A program made the translations under genes and the position numbers. This document shows positions 10,338 through 22,432 of a stretch of 64,000 bases of DNA, in pieces. The stretch's first letter is position 1, and each line of letters opens with the position of its first letter. This DNA is from Bretschneidera sinensis (lineage: Eukaryota > Streptophyta > Magnoliopsida > Brassicales > Akaniaceae), in the NCBI GenBank assembly GCA_023935145.1, contig CM043702.1:74730820-74794819 (forward strand), in the 5' to 3' direction. The notes below the pieces were generated by a model. It was given only the letters and a program-made list of their open reading frames with translations, was not told where the DNA came from and ran no database searches.

Positions 10338-12160
10338 AGAACTTGAATTTTTGGATCATAGAAAAGAATAAACAAAGCTTGGAATTACATCGAACATTGC
10401 TTGCACCCAGATTGCAGTTTTCTTGAAAAGTACAAGAAGAACACCTTCATCCACCCATTTATAGAAGAATGAGGATTTTAGGACATTAATTGTGTATGTT
10501 TGATCACTTAAAGAAGATCTCATATTCATGCTTTGATATTCGTAAGGGTTAAACACACTTCAAAGGTATAAACTTACTTCTCTCTATAAGATTTATCCTT
10601 GATATTTAATTTGATATATTGTTTTATTCAATATTATTGCATGTTTACATGATTGAAAATTGTTACCATGTAGTATCCTAAGCATCTTTGTATGTTAGAA
10701 TAATTTTTAGACTCATAAAAATCGAATTTTGATAAAAAAAATCAAGGAACCCCGAAAGTCCTAAAGTTCTTGAATGGGGAGCCAATTCAGGTTGGATTTT
10801 GCCCTTAATGCCATTCTGGAGTGGCGCCTGCAAAGGGTGGCACCACTCTAGAATGGCGTCCCCACTTGATTCATTTCTAGATTTGTGTTTTCATATTGTT
10901 TTTTCTTTGATTTCTTTCCTTTGCATGTTTGCTTGACTTTAACTAGTTTAAGTCACCCTTATAACATCTAGAAACCCTAGGTTAATATGAATTAAAGTGT
11001 TTCACATGATCAAAGTAAAGTAATTGAATTGAATTTGGACTTAAAGGAATATGCTTTGATAAGATTTGATTTATTTGATGCATGATTGTTTGACCTTGGA
11101 TGTTTTTAGGTTAAATATGAGGATTTAGATTAGTTTAGTTTCTGTTTTAATGCATGATCACATGTTTAGTTGATTAGATTAAGATTTTGCATGCCAAACC
11201 TAGTTTTTATGGCTTATGTGATGCTATATTTGCTCTATATGATTTCTATTTGTTTAGAACTTTAATTTTTAGATCATAACAAAGAAGAAACAAAGCATGG
11301 AATTACATCAAAGATTTATTGCACCCGAATTGTTATTTTGTTGAGAGGAACAAGAAGACCACCCCACCCCCACCCCCATTTGGAGAAGTAAGAAGATTTT
11401 GAACCTTAATTGTTCGTGTTTGAACACTTAAGGAAGATCTTAGATTTGTACTTTGATCTTCATAAAAGTTAAACATTCTTTAAAGGTAGAAACTTGCTTC
11501 TCTCTTTAAAGTTTATCCTTGATAGTTAATTTGATCTCATATTTGATTTAATATTTTTGCATCTTTGGGTGATTGAAAATTATTACCATTTGGTATCCTA
11601 ACTATATTTGTATGTTAGAATATTTTTCAGACTCATAAAAATTTAATTTTGATCGAAGAATCAAGTAAACCCGAAAGTCTTAAAGTTCTTGAGTGGTGCA
11701 GGACTTTAGGATGGATTTTCCCTTGGCACTATTTTGGAGTGGCGCCCGCATAGAGTGGCGCCTCCACCTGATTTGTTTCCATATTTGTGTTTTCATATTG
11801 TTTTTACTTTGATTGCTTTCTTTTGCATGTTTGCTTGATTTTAACTAGTTTATATCATTCCTATTACATCAAGAAACCCTAGGTTAATATGAATTAAAGT
11901 CTCACATGAAATCAAAGTAAAGGAATTTAATTGAATTTTGACTTAAAGGAACATGCTTTGATAAGATTTTATTGATTTGATGCATGATTGTTTGATCTTG
12001 GATATTTCTACGTTAAATATGAGGATTTAGATTAACTTAGATTCTATTTTAATGCATGATCACATGTTTAGTTGATTAGATTAGGGTTTTGCATGCTAAA
12101 CTCTAGTTTTCATGGCTTATATGATGATATCTTTGCTCCTTATGATTTCTATTTGTTTAT
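10338..12160. repeat. Tandem duplication of a roughly 0.9-kb segment
   Basis: 10338-11255 and 11256-12160 align end to end; both begin with tagaact and end with tgatttctatttgttta. Each copy contains paired gtggcgcc words (about 10822-10857 and 11740-11765). No coding potential was seen. Copies differ at many positions, so the duplication is not recent. Confidence 0.8.
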
Positions 12161-13149
12161 CCTTGATTACATGATTAATTTGACATGAAATAGCTATTTT
12201 TTCATATGAATAATGCATGATAAAGTTGTTCTATTATGATTTTCACATATCTAGCTTGCTTATGCTTAAATCTTGATTGATAACATGGTCATGGTTGAAT
12301 ATTGGATTCATTTTTGAACTTGCTTGATTGATTTGATGAATTGAGACGATTTTATGTGAATTATTGATGTGAATGGTTGTTATTTTATTACTTATGGATG
12401 AATGAATGGAGTTGGTTTATTTCTTTATACTTGTTATGAATGAACGGTTTATTTTATGCAATCATGTATGGTTTATTTTATCGTTTTTATTTAAATTTAT
12501 GTAATTTTTTTGGAATGTAAGCCATGGTTAGAAATTTTTAATTTATAGTTATTTCCCTATAGTTCAGTTTATTTTTGGGTTTTTAAGTCGAGGTTTGACA
12601 CCTTTTAATTTATCGTTATTTCCTTGTAATTTCGTATTTTTTTTGGTTTCTAAGCCATAGCTAGATACTTTTATTTTTACACTATTTTCTTGTAATCACA
12701 CTTTATTTTTCTTATTTTTTATCCACTATGGATGGATGATGTCTTGCTTAGGTGATTTACTACTTTCTATAACTGCCATGATATTTGTGTGACTCAATTT
12801 GCTAATTAAATTTTATGCTTGAATGACCATTGAAAAATAAAAATCAATCAATTTAATTAAAGGAAAATCAATTAACTTGTAAGAGTATGGGTTAGGCCCA
12901 TCAAGGCATAGGTGCACTTAGGGTGCTAATCTATGACCTTCCCATTGCGTACCTAATCTTTGGACCTAAATCCCCATCTTATAAACGACCAGTGGCTATA
13001 TGGTTTTTGATCTCTAAAACTAAGTGGCGACTCCTTATGGATTATCCGTCGATGACTTTGTGACATTGGCATGCCCTTCGAAAATGACCCTTGGATAAAT
13101 CCCAAAGTTTTCAAAACCCGCCTTCACTTTGCAAGTTTAAAGGATGAGT
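12161..13149. other. Old LTR-like DNA, no gene
   Basis: AT-rich, with a degenerate unit of about 68 bases repeated around 12490-12730. The stretch at about 13015-13130 (tggcgactcc, tggcatgccc, ttttcaaaacccgcc) resembles from memory the U5 and primer-site region of some plant gypsy elements. That identification is weak. Confidence 0.35.
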
Positions 13150-13284
13150 TCTTCCAAAAATCTGTCCAAGAGTATAGTGCATATCAGTTGGAAACCACTT
13201 GACCATAATTGGACTAAATTGAATACTGATAAGTCTTCCTTTAGAAACACTGGGTGGACTAACATTGTTTATATCTTAATAGAA
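13150..13284 (+). pseudogene. RNase H-like pseudogene, N-terminal half (LINE-type)
   Basis: The frame through 13186-13275 reads a SWKP...NWTKLNTD segment, the first strand of plant LINE or RVT_3-type RNase H domains, including the first catalytic aspartate in LNTD. The frame runs into the border of copia element C at 13285 and resumes at 24561 after C. If one copy of the target duplication is removed, the two halves are in the same frame. The upstream limit is uncertain. Confidence 0.7.
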
Positions 13285-15599
13285 TGTAAATCGAGGTTCA
13301 AACCGAATTAGGTTTTAAAAACTTTTGCTAATTACTTTGTAAGTTTTTAAACAGTTAAATACACAAAGCACATAAACAAAAAAAATATGTACTTGAAGGT
13401 AAAAGAGTTTAAGAAAAAGAAAATGCAAACTCCATTTATAGTGGTTCGGCAATATCAGAATCTCTCCGACCCTACGTCCACTCTCTTCAAGGAACCTCCT
13501 TGAAGCAATCCACTAAAACTTTAGTCGTGAAACTTAATAGGTGTTGCACAAACCTTACAACCGATCTCTTCCTCATGGAAGCTACAATGAAGTGTTTAAT
13601 CCAAAACACTCTAAGAGTTATACCAACTCTTTCCCTTTACAATAAATGAAATTTGCTGTAAAGTAAATGGTAGAGAGATAGCAATAAGTGCTTTTACAAA
13701 TGAACAATATCTTTTTTTCAAGAACAAGCTTGAAGAATGGCTCAACAATAAATTTTTCAAAGCTTTTGAGAATTAATGAGCTATCTTGTGAATTAACTGT
13801 CTTCTCTTGCAATTTTAAATGCTCATTGAAGTGGGTTTTTATAGCCTTAAATCAATATGGCCGTTTGACATTGACTTAGTAGGTTTGGGGCATTAAATGC
13901 TTAAGTTTTGTGTCCCAAACGGTTATATTTTGGAATTACTAGTCGACTAGGTCCTTGTACTAATTGACTGGGTCAAGTGAAGAATTTTCACTTTTTAGGC
14001 TAAGTTAGGAGTACCAGTCGACTGGTCCTGGGTTAGAGGACCAGTCGACTGGGTCAGAGGACCAGTTGACTGGGTCCTCAGCACCAGTTGACTCGGGACT
14101 TTCTGTCCCATATCCCAGTCGACTGGTATAGGGACCCAATTGACTGGGCTGTCATTCAACCCAATTTTCCTTTTGGTATTTGTCTAAGGTTTGCATAGGT
14201 CCAACCATGGCTCAAAGATGGTTAAAATCTAAACCAAGAATGGTGAAATAAAGTTCAGCAAGTTAGAAGGCTGCACACATGTGTGTGCATCAATTTGTAG
14301 CAAAGGAAGGCTAGGCACACTGGTGTGTGCACTTCTGCACACAAGCTGATGGAATGTGTGCACTACTGGGCAGCATCAGTGTGCACCAGCGGTGCACCGA
14401 TCCCTCTCCAGCGCTGCGCCGTCTAGAAGGTAGGCTCCAGGACCACACCAGCGGCGCGCCGGCCATCCACCAGTGGCGCACCGTCTAGTAAGGGTGCTGC
14501 TGGGACAGAACCAACGCTGCACCGCTCAGCCATCCACGGTGCACCGCTCAGCCATCCACGGTGCACCGCCCAGTGTGCACGCAAGCACACTCTGCCTCAG
14601 CGCCTCACCGCGCCCTACTGAGGGCCGCACCGCTAGGCACACTACTGCACCCATAGGCAGCAGGCTTTAAGGCTCTCCAAAGTGTGTGTGCGCAATACCA
14701 AAACACACAGCACCACTTGAAAAGTGATGAAGGGCTAAGATTAAAAGAGATCATGATCAAAGGGTGGAGATTGATTCACAAGAATGTCCAAGAAGTGAAT
14801 GACTATAAAAGGAGTTCCTTAGCCTCATTCTACATACATAATATACACATAGAACAAGAGAAAGTTGTGACATTGTGAGATTAATTGTAAATACAAGAGA
14901 GAATTATGTGAGAGACATAAACACAAGAGGGACTCTTGTAGTGAGGCTGGTTGTAAAGAAGAGAGAGTAGCATAGAGAGAGAGCATTATAATCTTCTTTC
15001 TTATCTTCTTGGTTTCTTTAAGAACTTGAGCTTCTTGAAGGGGATTGCTGTAACTTGTAAGAACCATTTAAGATAGTGCATAGAGTTCGGAGGAACTCAT
15101 GGGGACGTAGGCACATTGCCGAACCTCGATAACAAATTGCTTGTCTTCTTTCTTTCTTTGATTTTATGTTCTTGTGTTCGATTGCTGAAATTATTTCTAC
15201 AAGTCATTCTAGACTTGGGTGTTTGGAAGATCACCACCTCGGCATCTTGTCAAGGTGATTTCCAACATTTCCTTTTCAAAAACAGTTTTTGACTTTAGAA
15301 ACTTTTGGTATTTTTAGTTTTATCAAAGTCTTTTGTAAATTGATCCATAGATCAAGCTATATAATTGAACATAAGAGATTTACAATTGTTTCAATTACCT
15401 TAATGCCTATTCTAAATCTTCAGTCTTGTTTTGGTGTCTGAATCGCGTTAAGTTCTTACATCTTGTTTATGTATTGAATGCTTTTACTGCTTAAACACTT
15501 AGATAAAACCATTAGCGCAATTAGAGTAGTGTTTAGATAAAACTATTAGTGCAATTAGAGTAGTGTTTTGTCATTATTAAAATCAAATACGAGTCAACA
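13285..15599 (-). repeat. C 3' LTR, carrying an inserted solo LTR
   Basis: Matches 23462-24560 except for a 1.1-kb insert at 14174-15276 and small indels. U3 contains an array of CCAGTCGACTGG-type palindromes (about 13940-14155). A TATA-like tttatagcc (complement ggctataaa) lies near 13840. Confidence 0.9.
14174..15267 (+). mobile_element. Solo LTR nested in C 3' LTR, probably copia-type
   Basis: Present in the left LTR of C and absent from the right one, so it inserted after C. The 9-base word tttcctttt occurs on both sides (14166-14174 and 15268-15276), consistent with a target duplication plus local microhomology. It ends in CCAACA. A GC-rich array of gcaccg-type words (14380-14640) precedes a TATA box at 14804-14810. 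The first 180 bases resemble E1 U3 (5964-6145). The ggacgtaggc...gccgaacc block near 15103-15125 resembles copia LTRs from memory. Confidence 0.75.
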
Positions 15600-15615
15600 A
15601 TCTCCCCATTTTTTA
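15600..15615 (-). other. C polypurine tract
   Basis: On the minus strand aaaaaatggggagat abuts the TGTTGAC start of the 3' LTR. A second purine run (complement of 15871-15890) lies about 260 bases upstream in element orientation. Confidence 0.75.
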
Positions 15616-16289
15616 TGATGACAAAACTAAGGAGAGAAAAAACAGTTTTAAAAACTAAGTGTTGGTTTTTAGAAAAAATTGGGTAGAGTCTCCTCTGTTT
15701 TTCTGATAAAAACCAACCTATTAAGCATTCAAACACAATTTAAATACAGTTATATCAACCCAATCAGTGAATGCAAGTCTATAATACATTTGTCAACATG
15801 TTTGGAGCAATGCTCCCCTAAATTTATACTCTATTTTAAGTTTACATATAGTTTTCTCTTTTACATTGATTTTCCCCCTTTTTCTCCCCCATTTCGAAAA
15901 CAGCAGAAAAGCGGGTGTAAACCCAAAAAATAAGTAAAATAAACACCGCATCCGTGAAAATAAGGCAAAAAAAAACTTGTGTACAAAATTAAGGCATGAT
16001 TCAGAATTGGGAAGATTTCCCGGGAAGAATTAGAAGTTGCCACACTAGTATTAGCAGTTAAAGCATAGTTAAATACGAATAGTTTAAACCAAGCAACCAT
16101 ATAGCATAAAAGTAACACACATATATATGAACTAAAGTCTAAAAATGTAAACTAATGCAAAGATATAGATACATACATCTAATATGAGCTTTTAAGAAGC
16201 TATCTGAGTACAATACATGAATGTAAAATAAAATGAATGTTCATGCTAAACATATCTAAGAGCTGTACATAGGAAATCGAAATGACAAA
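15616..16289 (-). other. C 3' noncoding region
   Basis: No coding signal was seen between the polypurine tract and the third ORF. The stretch 15871-15890 is complementary to a run of A and G with two G5 blocks. Repeated polypurine tracts are a known Sirevirus trait. Confidence 0.6.
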
Positions 16290-17560
16290 ACTAAGGATCT
16301 CAGCGAACGGGGGAGTCAGAGTCATCATGAAGAAGATCCTGAATCTTAGCCAGAAAGCCCTCTGTGTGCTCCCGGTGCAACTCGAAATCGTCTCGGAGTG
16401 TACAAAGGTCTTGACGCATGTGATCCACTGAAGAGCTTAAGCTCCATAATCTCGACTGCATGGACAGATGGAGGCTCGTAACAGCCTGTAATAAGTCATT
16501 ATATCCAGTCTGACTGCCGTTAGAGCCACTATGTGTAGTATGCTATGGACTAGGGTCAGTGTCTATGCCAGTAGGAGGAGCTACATCCTCAGGAACCTCA
16601 TCGTCCTCCTCGCTACTATCATCATCGTCGATCCTAATGTTCATCCCAGCCTTGGAGTAGATTATACCCTCTCGGATCGTGCACCTTATCTTCTTCAGAG
16701 AAGAGACATTGATGATGTCCTTGGGGCAGATGTCTTGAGCCTCTGAGGTGGGTAGGGGGACATGAAAATGTTGGAGGATCAGGGTGATGATCATCCTATA
16801 TGGGAGGCACCCAGAGTCACTCGCATCGTCGTTAATCATATTGGTGAGCAATAGGGGCTAGATATTGAAATGGTGTCCTATTTTGAGACACCAAATCAAT
16901 ACCATATCTATCTTAGAAAGATAGCCTCGACTCTCGAGTCTCGGGTGGATGGTCCAATTCACAATGAGATTAAACCACTTTGAGTCGAGGAGCATGTCAC
17001 TACATTAATGAAATGTAGTGGGCTTAAAGATATAGTTAGGGTTGCCCCTAACATTCTCGCATGCCTCCTCGTAATCAAAATTGCCTGGTCATCCATCTAG
17101 ACTCCACTAGACCCCTCCCACAGGGATCCTTAGAATATTGACCAGAAGGTCAGTATAAACCTCGAATTCTACACCTATGACGTTGGTCTTAAACCGAAGA
17201 GCTAGTGGACTCGGTTTAACCAGGTTGGCGTAAAACTGATGAATTAGGTGAGGGTTGGGTTTTTGGTGTATGTTGACATGCAATGTCAACTGTATAGCCT
17301 AGAAAGCAGGTAAAATATCTAAATTTGCATGATGGATAGAATCAAAATCGAGAAATCTACCCATCATGATTTTCTTGTTACGTATAACGGAATTATATCT
17401 GCTATTTGTGGTGAGATTTCAAAAGAGCAAATCATTGAGCTTAGTCCGTGCCTTCTTGCCCGATGAACTAACTAGCCCCTTCCTCTTAGCATCTGATGTT
17501 GATGACTTCTTAGACCAATGCCTTGTAGGCGCGTGAAGTCCTCTAACAATGGTTTTTATG
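16290..17560 (-). pseudogene. C third ORF (env-like / putative plant transposon protein), broken
   Basis: Read on the minus strand, a lysine/serine-rich N-terminus (about 17560-17440) is followed by a segment with HQFYANL and a GVEFEVYTDLLVNILRIP-like stretch (17107-17289). Next comes SGCLPYRMIITLILQHFHVPL-like sequence and an acidic tract (16543-16851). A C-terminal coiled-coil-like segment with many L and H residues ends near 16300. The pattern matches the family known as putative plant transposon protein or Sirevirus env-like ORF; the biochemical role is unknown. Several stops (for example near 17420 and 17290) and frameshifts break it. The true start is unclear because no in-frame ATG survives near 17560. 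Confidence 0.65.
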
Positions 17561-17780
17561 TGTATTCTCTCAGATATTTTTGTGAAAGATCGTTTTAGAG
17601 AGAGATTTGGGGAAATGTGGAGTTTTCAACCGTGAAAATTTGAAATTAGGATGATTTGGGGTATGATTAAAGGTTCTATGGAGTGGTTTTGAGAGGTTTT
17701 GGACTGAAATCAAAGATTTTCTAGAGAGAGAAAGCTTAGGGTTTTCAAAAATAGTGTGAAAACTGAAAAATTTGAAGAGA

Positions 17781-18086
17781 CTATTTATAGAATCGCGATA
17801 CCAGTCGACTAGGTTAGGGTACTAGTCTACTAGGTCCTTAATTTGGGGATTTTTTGACATACTAGTAAACTTGGTTAGGACACCAGTCAACTGGGTAAAC
17901 TGGCAAAGAGACACCAGTCGATTGGATGTACCATACTAGTCGACTGGGTAGGCCGCCAAAATTTTAAATTTTTGACTCCAAACAATGTCTTGTAGTACCA
18001 GTCGAGTGGGTGCTTGTACTAGTCGACTGGTTAAATGGGAAATGGGATACCAGTCGACTGGGGTCAATCTACTAGTCGACTGGGTC
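17781..18086 (-). promoter_or_regulatory. Internal U3-like palindrome array plus TATA box upstream of C third ORF
   Basis: About ten variants of (A)CCAGTCGACTGG(G), with ACTAGT/GACTAGG versions, fill 17800-18086. A minus-strand TATA box, CTATAAATAG, lies at 17790-17781, followed by a CT-rich leader (ctttctctctctag near 17725-17740). The same palindrome family occurs in U3 of both LTRs of C, also upstream of a TATA box. The array lies between the end of pol (18280) and the third ORF. An internal promoter is an inference from this layout. Confidence 0.6.
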
Positions 18087-18279
18087 ATTCAGAAAACTTA
18101 AAATTTTGAACTCTATCTTGAAATTTTAGCACAAAATTATTTAACCATGCCATCTTGAGTGAGAGATATATTAAATAATAGTTAATACTCATTCACTATG
18201 TCAAATATGCATATGATTAATGTTGATAAAATCGAATATACATTTTATCATAGTCTTTCAATCCCATCAATTGTCTAAT

Positions 18280-18848
18280 CTAGCAAAAGATGTCTTTGTT
18301 CAATGACTTAGTAAGAAAGTAAGCTATTTGGTCATTTGAAGGTATGAATTCTAATCTAATATCACCCTTTTGAGAATGGTCTCTTATGAAGTGATGTTTT
18401 ATTTCTATATGTTTGGTTCTAGAATGCTGAATTGGGTTTTTGGTCAAGTTGATAGCACTAGTGTTATCACAATGAATTGGTGTATCTCTAAAGTTCATGC
18501 CATAGTCTTCTAACTGTTGTTTTATCCACAACACTTGTGCACAACAACTTTTGGCTACTATATATTCTGCTTCTGCGGTTGATAGTGCAACCAAATTTTA
18601 TTTCTTAAAAAACCAAGAGGTTAACATTGCACCTAAAAATTGGTATGTACCACTAGTGCTTTTCCTATCTAGCCTACAACTCGCAAAATCAGCATCTGAG
18701 TATCCAACTAGCTCAAAAGATGATTCTCTAGAGTATCATAAACCTAAGTTCTGAGTCTCTTGTAAGTACCTTAGAATCCTTTTTACAACAACTACATGTG
18801 ATTCCTTAGGATTAGCTTGAAATCTAGCACAAATGCATACATTGAACA
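18280..18848 (-). pseudogene. pol: C pol: RNase H domain
   Basis: The last 104 codons (18594-18280) are open and carry the copia RNase H signature: ALSTAEAEY with the catalytic glutamate, HCDNTSAI with the aspartate, and HSRTKHIEIKHHFIRD near the C-terminus. The upstream part to 18848 continues the same domain in broken frames. It degrades the RNA strand during reverse transcription. Pol ends about 190 bases before the internal palindrome array. Confidence 0.9.
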
Positions 18849-19745
18849 TTATATCAGGTCTGCAGTTAGATAAAGTAACGCTCCTATCATGCTTCTATAA
18901 TTTTTAATATCTAAACACTTACCTCCTTCATCTAGGTCAAGTTTTGTAGAGGTGCTCATAGGAGTGCCAATTGACTTTGAGCTTTCTATCCCAAACCTCT
19001 TTAACAGGTCCTTGGTGTACTTTGATTGATTGATGAAGATTCTTTCTTTCATTTGTTTGATTTGAAGTCCAAGAAAGTAGGTGAGCTCTCCCATCATGCT
19101 CATTTCAAATTTACTTTGCATCCACTTAGCAAACTCTTGACACATAAATTCATTAGAAGCACAGAACATAATATCATCAACATATATTTGGACTAATAGT
19201 GTGTCATTTTTGTGAGTTTCTGTTAAGAGGATTGTGTCTATTTTTCCTCTTGTAAAACAATTTTCAAGTAAAAATTTACCTAGTCTTTCATACCATGCTC
19301 TTGGAGCTTGCTTCAACCCATAGAGATCTTTAAAAAGCTTGTAAACATGGTTTGGAAGACTAGGATTTTTAAATCCAAGAGGTTGCTCAACATACACCTC
19401 TTCTTCTATAAATCCATTTAAAAAGGCACTTTTTACATCAATTTGAAATAGTTTAAACTTATTAAAGCAAGCAAAGTCTAATAGCATACAAATAGCTTCT
19501 AATCTAGCTACGGGAGCATAGGTCTCATCAAAGTCTATTTCTGCTTCTTGATTATATCCTTTAGCAACTAGTCTAGCCTTGTTCTTAGTCACTATTCCAT
19601 TTTCATCCATTTTATTTCAATATACTCATTTGGTTCCTATTATTGTGTGATTGTTTAGTCTTGGAACTAGATTCCATACTTTGTTTCTTTCAAATTGATT
19701 TAATTCTTCTTGCATAGCATTTATCCAATCAATATCTTTTTTGGC
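18849..19745 (-). pseudogene. pol: C pol: reverse transcriptase domain
   Basis: An open block of 253 codons (19610-18849) with copia RT motifs: [50 protein letters not shown] and the catalytic YVDD (complement of 19173-19184). The N-terminal part (19745-19611) has the usual MQEELNQFE segment but contains stops. It copies the element RNA into DNA. The order integrase-RT-RNase H identifies Ty1/copia. Confidence 0.93.
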
Positions 19746-21330
19746 TTATACAAAAGTCTTAGGTTCTACTTGAGATGAATAAGCTACATAATTGCAAATA
19801 TTTCTAATAGAGGATCGAGTTCTTACCCCTTGTGAAGGATCACTAATCACTTGATCGATTGGATGATAATTTACATACCTCCAATCTTTGGGAAGACTAT
19901 CCTCTTGTTGACTTGTAGATAGTTGATCAAGATTGTGAACATCTACCTCTTGATTTATTTGAGGTTCACACTCCTTTGGGTTAATAATGGGAGTGGGCGT
20001 TTCTATCCTTCGAATGAAATCTGCATCATCATTAAAAGAACCTACTCTACTACTAATTGGGTTAGACACATCAAAGGCTACATGTACGAATTCTTTAACC
20101 ACTAGAGTTCTCTTGTTAAAAACTCTATAATGTTTACTAGAGTTTAAATATCCTAAGAATATCCCCTCATCGATCTTTGAGTCAAATTTACACAAGTTAG
20201 TTTTATTGTTATTTAGGATAAAAACATTTACAACCAAAAGCACGAAAATAAGAGATATTAGGCTTTCTACCTTTCCATAATTCATATGGAGTTTTATTTA
20301 GCATAGGCCTAATTAATATTCTATTTAAAACATAGCAAGAAGTGTTTACAGCTTCCGCCCAAAAATATTTTGGCAAACTATTTTCACATACAATTGTTCT
20401 TACAAATTCTTCTATAACTATATTTTCCTCTCAACAACTCCATTTTGTTGAGGAGTTCTAGGTGCTGAAAAATTGTGGTCAACTCCATTTTCATCACAAA
20501 ATTTTGAAAAGCTTTGGTTTTCAAATTCATTTCCATGATTACTTCTTATACTTGAAATAAAAATTCATTTTTCATTTTGAACCTTTTTACAAAAGTTCAC
20601 AAATTCTTTGTAAGCTTTATCTTTCTAAGCAATAAAAATAACAAAGGTATATCTTGAATAGTTATCAACAATAACAAGAGTATATTGATGGCCACCTAGA
20701 CTAATGGTACTTATTAGACCAAATAAGTCCATATGCAAAAGTTCCAATGGTCTAGTAGTTGAGACTATATTTTTTTTGATTTAAAAGAAATTCTATTTTG
20801 TTTTGCCATTTGATAAGCATCACACACCTTGTCTTTTTCAAATTTGATTTTTGGAAGTCCGATGACTAAATATTTTCTTGAAATGATTTTAAGCAAATCC
20901 ATATTCACATGGCTAGATCTTCTATGCCATAGCCATGAGTTTTCACTAAAGGCGGGAAAATATTTTTCTTTTTTCGAATGTAAAGATTTTAAGTCAACTA
21001 TATAGACATTTTTGTGTCTATGGCCGACAAACTTGATCTTGTTATTTTTGATGTCTATAACTAGAGAATGAGAGGTTTCAAATATGACTTTGTTGCCTTT
21101 GTCACATAGTTAACTAATACTATGCAAATTTGGCTTAAGGCTTTGCACATATAATACATTATCAATGGTTGAGAAATCATTACCAACTTTTCCATGCCTA
21201 ATAATCTTTATCTTTGTGTTATCTCCAATGGTGACATATCCACCATCCCTTAGAGTTAGCTCTTTGAACACACTTTGATCACCGATCATGTGCTTTGAGC
21301 ATCCACTATCAAGGTACCAATAGTTACCTT
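19746..21330 (-). pseudogene. pol: C pol: protease and integrase domains
   Basis: The protease active-site block WYLDSGCSKHM lies at about 21299-21315 on the complement (DSG). The pre-integrase zinc region has WHRRSSHVN near 20935. The integrase core contains HMDLFG, DNYSRYTF and, near 20450, the APRTPQQNGVVER block with the catalytic glutamate. The C-terminal part (20285-19746) is open for 179 codons, with FLGYLNSSKHYRVFN typical of copia integrase tails. Multiple stops and indels lie between these blocks. Confidence 0.88.
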
Positions 21331-22432
21331 TTTCCTTGGTGTGGAGACATGTCTATATTACATAACGATATACAATTGCACTCTTAGGTACCCAAAATTT
21401 CTTGAGTCCTTTGGGGTTAGTTCTAGAAAATACGGTTCCTTTAGGGACCCATACTTTCTTAATATTATAAGGTGCTCTAAAATTGTAGACATGTTGATGA
21501 TGCATGATCCTAGGATAATAGTTATTAAAGTTTTTTATGATTTCCTAAATATGTATGCCGATTGTTCCTTGGATGAGCATTCTTAGGATACATGTTTCTA
21601 TTTTGAAAGTTGTGAACATGCATGTTATTTTTAGGAAATGTATGATGATAATTTCTAGGATATGCACTTGTAGTGTGCAAGTTATGAGTATACGTATTTT
21701 CTCTAGGATGCTTATGATGGTTACTCCTAGGATGTGTATTTCTAGTGTATATATTCCTTGAATTATTATTCCTAGCGTTCACATTTCTTGAGTGAGTATA
21801 CATATATGCATGAGTATTTCTAGGATGCTTAATTCTAGTATATGCATTAGAATTTAAATTTGCATTCTTAGACCTACTATCATATATTGAAGGAGTACTT
21901 TTAATCTAGCTAGTGGCCTTAGAAGTGGAGGCTTCATTCATACATGTTATTTTCATGAACAAAGTCTCTTTTGACTTTTGCTTGCCCAATGAAAAATAAT
22001 CCAAGCTAGATTTTCCTCCATTTAACCTTTGGCTAGATAACACTTCATCTAGATTTTCTTTTCCAAGCATAAGTCTAGATATGGTGCTATTCAATTATAT
22101 TATTTTCTTCTTTAAAATTTTATATTCATATTTTAGAAAATCTTGTGAAGTGTCATAAAGCATTTAAGATAGTTTTTTTTTTCTTCCTTTATGCCTGCCA
22201 TCTCTTTAGAAAGAGATGAGACTTCCTTTTTTAGGGTCATATTCTTAGAATTGAATTTCTTTAATTCTTCATGCATTTCATTTATAATCTCAATTAACTC
22301 TTCAATACTACTAACAATGTTATTATTATTAGAAGGGGAAGAAATTGATACCTTATTCTCATTGTCGATTTCCATCAAGTGTAGGTTGGCAATCTCCTAG
22401 TATCCAACTTCATTGTCTGAAGTTTCTTCCTA
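21331..22432 (-). pseudogene. C gag-pol linker: coiled coil and Asn/His/Arg-rich repeat region
   Basis: After the zinc knuckle the frame has an acidic, coiled-coil-like stretch (22378-22133: IEELIEIINEMHEELKKF), then degenerate sequence. A low-complexity region of repeated RN, NHH and YPRN words is open for 92 codons (21803-21525). It corresponds to the variable segment between gag and protease in SIRE-like elements. No enzymatic motif is present. Confidence 0.65.
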
